A stretch of 64,000 nucleotides of DNA from Exiguobacterium sp. KRL4 (lineage in GTDB: Bacteria > Bacillota > Bacilli > Exiguobacteriales > Exiguobacteriaceae), in NCBI RefSeq assembly GCF_001870785.1, contig NZ_MOLV01000027.1, forward strand, positions 17,318-81,317, written 5' to 3'. The translations under genes were made by a program, and so were the position numbers. The notes under the pieces are model-generated. The model did not search any database. It was not told where the DNA came from and saw only the letters and a list, made by a program, of their open reading frames with translations. This document shows, piece after piece, positions 57,832-64,000 of the stretch (positions within the stretch are counted from its first letter, which is position 1; every line of letters starts with the position of its first letter).

Positions 57832-58191
57832 ATGAAGAAAATTGAGATTTATGATCCGGCGATGTGTTGTCCGACCGGCTTATGTGGACCATCGATTGAT
57901 CCGGAACTGACCCGAATGGCGACGGTCGTCCATGCCTTGAAACAACAAGGTTATCCGATCGAACGGTTTAACTTAGCAAATGAGCCGGCTGCATTTGTCG
58001 GAAATCAGTTGATTAAGGAAGCGATCACGGACGGTGTCGACGTTTTGCCGATCACACTTGTCGATGGAGCAATCGTCCGTCGTCGCGGCTACTTGTCGAA
58101 TGCGGAACTTGCGGAATTGACAGGCTTAGAAGAAAAAAGTTTTGCTGTCGTCAATGGACAGAAACCGAAGATTCGTTTGACTCTAAAATAA
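57832..58191 (+). CDS. arsD: Arsenite metallochaperone ArsD
   Basis: 119 residues, thioredoxin-like fold. Cys12, Cys13 and Cys18 (YDPAMCCPTGLCGP) form the As(III)/Sb(III) site that hands arsenite to ArsA; VDVLPITLVDG is the conserved second motif. AAGGAG precedes ATG 57832. It sits behind its own ArsR-type box and 13 bases before arsA. Confidence 0.96.
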   Translation: MKKIEIYDPAMCCPTGLCGPSIDPELTRMATVVHALKQQGYPIERFNLANEPAAFVGNQLIKEAITDGVDVLPITLVDGAIVRRRGYLSNAELAELTGLEEKSFAVVNGQKPKIRLTLK

Positions 58192-58204
58192 GGACGTGAC
58201 GAAG

Positions 58205-59962
58205 ATGGAACAGTTAACCCTGGATGGACTACAATTGACCCGTTACTTGTTTTTGACCGGAAAAGGCGGCGTTGGGAAAACATCAACGGCTTCACTTCTT
58301 GCCATCGAACTGGCGGACATTGGTAAACAAGTCCTACTTGTCTCGACCGACCCGGCAAGCAATCTTCAAGATGTCTTTAAGATGGGACTGACGGAAGAAC
58401 CGACCGCCGTTCCCGGTGTCGATCGCCTGTTCGTCGCAAACTTCGATCCGGAGCAAGCGGCAGCGGATTATAAAGAAGCCGTCGTCGGACCATACCGGGG
58501 CATTCTGCCGGATACAGCCATCCGGTCGATGGAAGAACAATTGTCCGGTGCCTGTACCGTCGAAATCGCAGCCTTTGATCAATTTACCGGGTTGTTGGCA
58601 GCACCTGACGCAAAACAGACGTACGACCACATCATTTTTGATACGGCACCGACGGGACATACGTTACGGTTACTCAGTCTGCCGAACGCGTGGAACGTGT
58701 ATCTCGATGAGAATACGACCGGCACGTCTTGCCTTGGACCACTCGCAGGTCTGACGGAGAAAAAAACACAATATGAACAGGCGACGGAATTGTTGGCCGA
58801 TCCGGCGGAAACGACCTTAATTCTAGTGGCCCGTGCGGAAGCATCCACGTTGACAGAAGCAGCCCATGCTTATCAGGAACTGCATGCGCTTGGCATTCAA
58901 AATGCCCGCTTGATCGTCAATGGGATGTTGCCGGTGACAGCGAGTCGTGATATGTATTATCAAGCTTTCTTACATCGTCAGCAAGAAGCCCTCAATACGT
59001 TACCGGATGTCTTCTTACAAGAAGTACCGCTGTTTAGCTTGCCCTATGCGCCAACGAGTTTGATCGGGGTTGATCAACTCCGCAACTGGTTGACGGAGAC
59101 GGAGCAACCGATGACATCGATGGAGCGGAATCAGCTCGACGTCCCGGCGTTGTCGCATTTGATTGAACAGTTAGATGCATCAGGTCCAGGCGTCATTATG
59201 ACGATGGGTAAAGGCGGGGTCGGCAAGACGACGATGGCGTCGATGATTGCGATTGCTTTGACGGAACGTGGACACGACGTTGTTTTGACGACGACGGACC
59301 CGGCAGCGCACCTTGAACTGACGATTGAGACGAACGAAAACCCGCATCTTGAAATCAGCCGGATTGATCCGAAGGTTGAAATTGACCGTTATACGGCGCA
59401 AGTCTATGCGGCGGCGGGTGAACTGACGGATGAAGCCCACTCGTTACTCGCAGAAGACTTAAAATCACCGTGTACCGAAGAGATCGCCGTCTTCCGCGCC
59501 TTTGCCGATACCGTCGCCCGGGCAAACGACCGATACGTCGTCATCGATACGGCACCGACGGGTCATACGTTATTGTTACTCGACGCGACGGAAAGTTATC
59601 ATCAGGAAATGGAACGGGCGACCGGTGCCGTTCCGGAAGCGGTTAAATCATTGTTACCGCAACTGCGTGACGCAAGCCGGACGCATGTCATCATTACGAC
59701 ACTCGCGGAAGCAACACCTGTTTTTGAAGCAGGGCGCCTGCAGGAAGATTTACGCCGTGCCGGAATCGAACCGATGGCCTGGATTGTCAATCAATCGTTT
59801 GCCGCGACGGCAACGCATGATCCGATTCTTGGTCATAAAGCGGAAGCAGAACGGCCTTGGTTGGAAGAAGTCGACCGATTGAGCCAACAGATGGCCGTCG
59901 TCGCCTGGCAACCCGAACCGGTTTCCGGATATCACCACCTACTCGCACTTTCGAAAGGATGA
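58205..59962 (+). CDS. arsA: Arsenical pump ATPase ArsA
   Basis: 585 residues, two fused halves. P-loops are GKGGVGKTSTAS (near residue 20) and GKGGVGKTTMAS (near 335), each with DTAPTGHTLxLL signal motifs. Metalloid-site cysteines are in SGACTVEIAAFDQF, GTSCLGPL and KSPCTEEIAVF. It hydrolyses ATP to drive ArsB. ATG 58205 follows AAGGACG; a GTG at 58196 is too close to that site. Confidence 0.96.
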   Translation: MEQLTLDGLQLTRYLFLTGKGGVGKTSTASLLAIELADIGKQVLLVSTDPASNLQDVFKMGLTEEPTAVPGVDRLFVANFDPEQAAADYKEAVVGPYRGILPDTAIRSMEEQLSGACTVEIAAFDQFTGLLAAPDAKQTYDHIIFDTAPTGHTLRLLSLPNAWNVYLDENTTGTSCLGPLAGLTEKKTQYEQATELLADPAETTLILVARAEASTLTEAAHAYQELHALGIQNARLIVNGMLPVTASRDMYYQAFLHRQQEALNTLPDVFLQEVPLFSLPYAPTSLIGVDQLRNWLTETEQPMTSMERNQLDVPALSHLIEQLDASGPGVIMTMGKGGVGKTTMASMIAIALTERGHDVVLTTTDPAAHLELTIETNENPHLEISRIDPKVEIDRYTAQVYAAAGELTDEAHSLLAEDLKSPCTEEIAVFRAFADTVARANDRYVVIDTAPTGHTLLLLDATESYHQEMERATGAVPEAVKSLLPQLRDASRTHVIITTLAEATPVFEAGRLQEDLRRAGIEPMAWIVNQSFAATATHDPILGHKAEAERPWLEEVDRLSQQMAVVAWQPEPVSGYHHLLALSKG

Positions 59963-59967
59963 ATTCT

Positions 59968-60246
59968 ATGCAAATCACACCTGAAGCGGTCACGTATCTG
60001 AAAGAACAAGTGGAACACGAACAAGCACCCGGCATTCGCCTCTATCAAGCCGGACAAGGCTGTTGCGGACCGAGCTTCGGACTCGGATTCGGGGCCGGCG
60101 AAACCGGTGATCAAATCAAAGACTTTGACGGATTGGCGCTGGCAATCGACGGGAATTTAGCGGATGTCAGTCATGAGATCACCCTTGCACTGGAAGAGAC
60201 GGACCAAGGTCCGCAAATCGTCCTCCTCGGCGCATCAAACTGTTAA
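59968..60246 (+). CDS. HesB/IscA-like small protein in ars operon
   Basis: 92 residues. MQITPEAVTYLKEQVEHEQAPGIRLYQAGQGCCGPSFGLGF shows the HesB/IscA strand order, with a CC pair in QGCCGPSFG and a final Cys in GASNC. The typical C-x-C near the C-terminus is absent, so it is not a standard iron-sulfur carrier. Its place between arsA and arsB suggests cysteine binding of arsenite or Fe-S protection. GAAAGGATG precedes ATG 59968. The role is unknown. Confidence 0.78.
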   Translation: MQITPEAVTYLKEQVEHEQAPGIRLYQAGQGCCGPSFGLGFGAGETGDQIKDFDGLALAIDGNLADVSHEITLALEETDQGPQIVLLGASNC

Positions 60247-60287
60247 ACAGTAAATTCGAAATTTAAACCAGAAATGAAGTGAACGCA

Positions 60288-61583
60288 TTGACCGGCACAC
60301 ATCTACTTGCGATCGGGATTTTCCTGATCACGTTATTTTTAATCATCAAACAACCAAAAGGTCTCGGCATCGGCTACTCCGCGATGGGGATGGCACTAAT
60401 TGCCTTACTGACCGGCGTTGTGAATCTCGATGATGTCTCGACTGTTTGGGGCATTATCTGGAACGCAACGTTTACCTTTATCGCCCTGATCATCATCTCG
60501 TTGATTTTGGATGAAATCGGCTTCTTCGAATGGGCGGCGCTTCATATGGCACGCATCGCAAAAGGCGGTGGTGTCAAACTCTTTGTGTACCTGACATTGC
60601 TTGGTGCCGTCGTTGCCGCGTTGTTTGCGAATGACGGCGCAGCGTTGATTTTGACGCCGATCGTTCTCGCAATCGTCCGCTACTTAAAATTACCGGACTA
60701 TGTCGTCTTGGCGTATGTATTCGCATCCGGCTTCATTGCCGATACGGCGAGTTTACCGTTCGTCGTCTCAAACCTCGTCAATATCGTCTCGGCCGACTTC
60801 TTTGAGATCGGCTTTACGGAATATGCCGCACGGATGGTGTTCGTCAACGTCTTTTCTGTTATCGGCAGTCTGCTTGTGTTGTATTTGTACTTCCGGAAAA
60901 GTATTCCGAAGACTTACGACGCCTCGCAACTCGTCGCCCCACATACAGCGATCAAGGATCATCGGATGTTCAAATTATCGTGGCTGGTTCTTATTTTGCT
61001 TGTCGTCGGCTACTTCACGAGTGATTTCATCGGGATTCCGGTCAGTCTCGTTGCCGGTGTCATCGCCTTGTTCTTCCTGTTGATGGCGCGTCGTTCACCA
61101 AGCGTACCGACGAAAAAAGTCATCGCCGGCGCACCGTGGGCAATCGTCTTCTTCTCACTCGGCATGTACATCGTCGTTTATGGTCTGCAAAATGCCGGAT
61201 TGACGCAAGTTCTCGCGGATGTCATTGACGGTTTTGCGACGAATCTGGCAGCTGCGACGTTCGGCATGGGCTTCCTCGCCGCCATTCTGTCATCGGTCAT
61301 GAACAATATGCCGACCGTGATGATTGATGCGCTCGCCATCGACCTCAGTCAAGCGACCGGAACGATTCGGGAAGCCTTGATTTATGCCAACGTCATCGGA
61401 TCCGATCTCGGACCAAAGATTACACCAATCGGCAGTCTGGCGACCTTACTCTGGTTACACGTTCTCCGGACAAAAGGTGTCAAAATCGGTTGGGGACAAT
61501 ACTTTAAGATCGGAACGATTCTGACGATTCCGACGCTTGCGATTACATTGCTCGGATTGTACATCAGCTTACTACTTTACTAA
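60288..61583 (+). CDS. arsB: Arsenite efflux pump ArsB
   Basis: About 431 residues, 12 membrane helices. [40 protein letters not shown] and [17 protein letters not shown] are hallmark ArsB blocks, including the conserved Asn/Asp pair. It exports arsenite (and antimonite) with ArsA, or alone with the proton gradient. The start is taken as TTG 60288 (GAAGTGA five bases before); GTG 60279, three codons earlier, is the alternative. Confidence 0.95.
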   Translation: MTGTHLLAIGIFLITLFLIIKQPKGLGIGYSAMGMALIALLTGVVNLDDVSTVWGIIWNATFTFIALIIISLILDEIGFFEWAALHMARIAKGGGVKLFVYLTLLGAVVAALFANDGAALILTPIVLAIVRYLKLPDYVVLAYVFASGFIADTASLPFVVSNLVNIVSADFFEIGFTEYAARMVFVNVFSVIGSLLVLYLYFRKSIPKTYDASQLVAPHTAIKDHRMFKLSWLVLILLVVGYFTSDFIGIPVSLVAGVIALFFLLMARRSPSVPTKKVIAGAPWAIVFFSLGMYIVVYGLQNAGLTQVLADVIDGFATNLAAATFGMGFLAAILSSVMNNMPTVMIDALAIDLSQATGTIREALIYANVIGSDLGPKITPIGSLATLLWLHVLRTKGVKIGWGQYFKIGTILTIPTLAITLLGLYISLLLY

Positions 61584-61596
61584 GGGGGATTTTTTT

Positions 61597-63258
61597 ATGA
61601 AACTGCTTATCATTGGTTCAGTCGCCGCCGGAACATCGGTTGGCGCAAAAGCACGCCGCAACAGTGAAGACTTACAGATTACGATTTATGACCGCGATCA
61701 GGACATCTCCTATTCCGGTTGCGGGATTCCGTACTTCGTCGGCGGTGAGATTGCCGACATCGACGAATTGACACCACGCGATGCCGCATTCTTCAAAAAA
61801 CGTTATAACATCGACATCCACACAAGACACGAAGTCGAATCGATTGATCACGCAACGAAAACAGCAACCATCATTAACCTGACGACTGGTGACAAGTTTA
61901 CGGATACGTACGATACGCTGGTGCTTGCGACCGGTGCGTCAAGCATCGTTCCGCCGTTCCCGGGTGTCGATCACGACAACGTCTTTACGGTCCGGAATGT
62001 CCGGAATGCCGATGCCATCCGTTCATATATCGAGACACATGATCCGAAAACAGCGACGATCGTCGGGGGCGGCTTCATCGGTCTTGAGATGGCGGAGCAG
62101 TTGACGTACCGCGGGATTCAGGTGACGCTCGTCGAACGTCTGCCGCAAGTCATGCCGCCGCTTGACCGTGACATGGCAGAACGGGTTGCTGATCATTTAA
62201 GAGATAAAGGCGTCTCACTGTTGCTGGGTGAATCAGTGACGGCATTAAACGGGGCGGAACGGGTCACGGACATCGCCCTTGAGAGTGGCAAATCGATTGA
62301 GACGGATCTCGTCATCCTGTCAGTCGGTGTCAAACCGAATACGGAGCTCGCCAAACAAATTGGTGTTGAGCTTGGTCAAACGGGCGCAATCGCGGTCAAC
62401 CGGAAGATGCAGACGAATCTGACTGATGTTTATGCTGTCGGTGATGTCGCGGAAAGTTTCTCCGTCATTACCGAAGAAGCAATTTATCGTCCGCTTGGCT
62501 CGACCGCCAACAAGATGGGGCGGATTGCCGGGATGGTCATCACTGGGGAAGAAGCGGAACACCGCGGTATTCTTGGAACCGGCATCTTCAAAGCATTTGA
62601 TCTGACGGTCGCACAGACCGGTTTGACGGAAAAAGAAGCACGGGAAGCCGGATACGACATCGAAGTTCTCCACAATATTAAACCGGATCGTCCGGAATAT
62701 ATGGGTGGAAAAGAAATGACGATCAAGGCGATTGCCGACCGGGCGACAGGACGGGTCCTTGGCGCACAAATCGTTGGGCCGCAAGGGGTCGACAAGCGGA
62801 TTGATGTCCTCGCGACGGCAATTACGTTCAAGGCAAAAGCAGAAGATCTGTTCCATCTTGATCTTGCCTATGCACCGCCATTTGCGACGACAAAAGACCC
62901 GGTCCTTTATACCGGGATGGCGCTCGACAATGCGATTAAAAAAACAGCCCGTCTGATGACACCAAATGAGTTGATCGAACAAGTCGCCGGCGGCAAGTCG
63001 TTCCAAATCATTGATACGCGCTCAAAAGCCCAGTTCGAAAAAAATCACGTTGACGGAGCGATCCACATCCCGCTCGGTGAACTGCGGACACGGGCGAAAG
63101 AACTTGATCCGACGTTGCCGACGATCGTTTATTGCAACAAAGGGGTGACCGGGAATGCCGCTCAAAACGTGCTCAAGAACCTAGGTTTTACGGATGTTTG
63201 TAATTTATCCGGCGGTAATAAAAACTATCAGCATTGTAAAAAGTTTTTAGCTAATTAA
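61597..63258 (+). CDS. CoA-disulfide reductase-rhodanese fusion
   Basis: 553 residues. The FAD motif IIGSVAAGTSVGAKARR, redox Cys42 in SYSGCGIPYFVGG and NAD motif IVGGGFIGLEMAEQL identify the CoADR branch of single-Cys disulfide reductases. Residues about 455-553 form a rhodanese domain (FQIIDTRSKAQFEKNHVDGAIHIPL) with catalytic-type Cys in IVYCNKG. Such fusions reduce CoA disulfide or persulfide. It is last in the ars operon, perhaps restoring thiols attacked by arsenite. ATG 61597 follows AAGGGGG. Confidence 0.9.
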   Translation: MKLLIIGSVAAGTSVGAKARRNSEDLQITIYDRDQDISYSGCGIPYFVGGEIADIDELTPRDAAFFKKRYNIDIHTRHEVESIDHATKTATIINLTTGDKFTDTYDTLVLATGASSIVPPFPGVDHDNVFTVRNVRNADAIRSYIETHDPKTATIVGGGFIGLEMAEQLTYRGIQVTLVERLPQVMPPLDRDMAERVADHLRDKGVSLLLGESVTALNGAERVTDIALESGKSIETDLVILSVGVKPNTELAKQIGVELGQTGAIAVNRKMQTNLTDVYAVGDVAESFSVITEEAIYRPLGSTANKMGRIAGMVITGEEAEHRGILGTGIFKAFDLTVAQTGLTEKEAREAGYDIEVLHNIKPDRPEYMGGKEMTIKAIADRATGRVLGAQIVGPQGVDKRIDVLATAITFKAKAEDLFHLDLAYAPPFATTKDPVLYTGMALDNAIKKTARLMTPNELIEQVAGGKSFQIIDTRSKAQFEKNHVDGAIHIPLGELRTRAKELDPTLPTIVYCNKGVTGNAAQNVLKNLGFTDVCNLSGGNKNYQHCKKFLAN

Positions 63259-63264
63259 TCATTT

Positions 63265-63310
63265 CATACGAAGAGCGGTTCCTCCTTTTGGAAGAACCGC
63301 TCTTCGTATG
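63265..63310 (+). terminator. Strong terminator of the ars operon
   Basis: CATACGAAGAGCGGTTC and GAACCGCTCTTCGTATG are perfect 17-bp complements around a 12-base loop. Confidence 0.85.
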
Positions 63311-63330
63311 AATACAACTTGACGTGACAA

Positions 63331-63407
63331 TTTATCAAAATTAGGCGATTCATCTCCCACTTTCACTTCGTTTAGAAGTGGGCGTATTCTCGCCTAATTT
63401 TGATAAA
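63331..63407. repeat. 77-bp nested palindrome (IS605/PATE-like)
   Basis: 18-bp perfect arms TTTATCAAAATTAGGCGA (63331-63348) and TCGCCTAATTTTGATAAA (63390-63407) enclose a second stem CCCACTT/AAGTGGG (63356-63382). The inner hairpin resembles the imperfect hairpins at IS200/IS605 ends. It stands between the ars terminator and the tnpB gene, and is probably a non-autonomous palindromic element mobilised by this type of transposase. Confidence 0.6.
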
Positions 63408-63485
63408 GTGAACGGACAAAACCTATCATCGATATATATCCTCCCTTTTAGTAGATTATGTGTGAAGCATATCATGAGAAGTTTA

Positions 63486-63640
63486 TTGAACTACCTCCAC
63501 CTACGCTTCACTTAGAGGTGAAGGATTCCTGAGTTATCCGACCTGACGGTCGAAACCTGATCAGGCTAACCCCGTCGTTCCGACGGTTGAAGAAGCTAAA
63601 ATGCGTTCTGCTTCTTGTTTGAGATTCAGTCCTGCGTTCA
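63486..63640 (-). ncRNA. Predicted tnpB right end and omega-RNA region
   Basis: TnpB proteins use an RNA transcribed from the 3' end of tnpB through the transposon right end. Here the right end seems to finish at GTTCAA (tip near 63486), with a subterminal hairpin CTTCAC/GTGAAG (63506-63523) and a CCGTCG/CGACGG stem near 63571-63585. The guide would be the bases just left of 63486. Boundaries are approximate. Confidence 0.45.
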
Positions 63641-64000
63641 CATCTCGGTCGTGATGGATCCCGCAACTCGGGCATGTCCATTCACGCAAGCCGAGATGTT
63701 TCACGTCTTTGTGTTGATGTCCGCAACTGGAGCACAGTTGACTGGAAGCGAAGGTCTTGCCGACTTTCACGACGGTCTTCCCGTACCATTCTGCCTTGTA
63801 CTCCAGCATGTGGAAGAACGCCGACCAACTGACGTCCGAGATGGACTTGCTCAACTTGCGATTCCTCTGCATGTTCTTCACCTGCAAGGTCTCGATGCCG
63901 ATGACGTCGTGGTTTTTGACGATCTCGGTCGATACCTTGTGCAGGAAGTCTGTTCGCTTGTTGGCGATCTTCTCGTGGATACGGGCAACCTTCCGCCTAT
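63561..64000 (-). CDS. tnpB: TnpB RNA-guided nuclease, C-terminal part (runs off right edge)
   Basis: The frame is open from the right edge to 63561 (about 146 residues). RuvC-II Glu lies in [11 protein letters not shown], then a zinc finger with two Cys pairs ([12 protein letters not shown] and [13 protein letters not shown]), and RuvC-III Asp in [10 protein letters not shown]. RuvC-I and the N-terminus are outside the window, so an intact gene cannot be confirmed. TnpB is the IS200/IS605-family nuclease ancestral to Cas12. No tnpA is seen in the window. Confidence 0.9.
   Translation of the reverse strand, partial: RRKVARIHEKIANKRTDFLHKVSTEIVKNHDVIGIETLQVKNMQRNRKLSKSISDVSWSAFFHMLEYKAEWYGKTVVKVGKTFASSQLCSSCGHQHKDVKHLGLREWTCPSCGIHHDRDVNAGLNLKQEAERILASSTVGTTGLA

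Noticed and set aside
1..64000. tRNA or rRNA genes
   Set aside because: No tRNA-like cloverleaf or rRNA signature was recognised by eye on either strand; a covariance-model scan would settle this.

Overview
The window looks like a chromosomal segment of a Gram-positive Exiguobacterium (order Bacillales/Caryophanales). The strongest pointer is a proteorhodopsin at 52228-52986. It carries the signature residues I remember for Exiguobacterium sibiricum rhodopsin: His57, Asp85, Lys96 at the usual proton-donor position and Schiff-base Lys225. Strong AAGGAGG ribosome-binding sites, frequent TTG/GTG starts, a thioredoxin-type ArsC and Firmicutes-type regulators agree. The species call is inference from memory. 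I saw no tRNA, rRNA or CRISPR array.

Layout. 1-3.4 kb: MFS exporter running off the left edge, small proteins, a GNAT and a 5TMR-type GGDEF protein. 3.7-7.1 kb: an Arr rifamycin ADP-ribosyltransferase, then a VanR/VanS-like two-component system with a VanY-like D,D-carboxypeptidase and an overlapping 62-residue ORF, but no vanHAX. 8.0-10.1 kb: a compact phage-derived cassette (replication-type HTH protein, M15C endolysin, SPP1-type holin) with no structural genes. 10.2-18.3 kb: a GGDEF protein behind a motility-sigma-like promoter, threonine aldolase, a MerR/SDR pair, an MFS exporter and flavohaemoglobin. 18.5-30.9 kb: divergent SgrR-type regulator and MFS transporter, GntR plus drug-efflux pair, Nudix plus arylamine acetyltransferase operon, GAF-GGDEF, ROK plus MFS operon. 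31.1-36.0 kb: a beta-diglucoside/chitobiose PTS locus (ChbG and GntR divergent from GH4 glucosidase, EIIC, EIIA, EIIB). 36.2-41.3 kb: S51 peptidase, YdeI-like and Nudix genes, then a Fic protein preceded by three inverted repeats at exact 74-bp spacing, then cardiolipin synthase and a DedA protein. 41.3-47.5 kb: an AI-2E-family protein and a five-gene membrane/peptidase operon ending in a VLRF1 protein. 47.6-54.5 kb: GNATs, a C45 acyltransferase, a chemoreceptor, the rhodopsin and a GNAT/VOC pair. 54.6-63.3 kb: a metalloid-resistance island. 63.3-64 kb: an IS605-type palindrome and the 3' part of tnpB.

The arsenic island has two divergent parts. Leftward are a MarR regulator with two vicinal Cys pairs and a flavoprotein ending in Cys-Cys. 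Rightward are an ArsN1-like acetyltransferase, then arsC, arsR, arsD, arsA, a HesB-like protein, arsB and a CoA-disulfide-reductase/rhodanese. Repeated GTTATATAA boxes before arsC and arsD are probable ArsR operators. The dyad between marR and arsN overlaps the marR -35.

The most unusual signals are the 74-bp-phased dyads in front of fic, the Cys-Cys MarR/flavoprotein pair, the stand-alone lysis cassette with a possible Shine-Dalgarno switch, and the tnpB end with its neighbouring palindrome. All assignments come from reading sequence and motifs; no database search was run.
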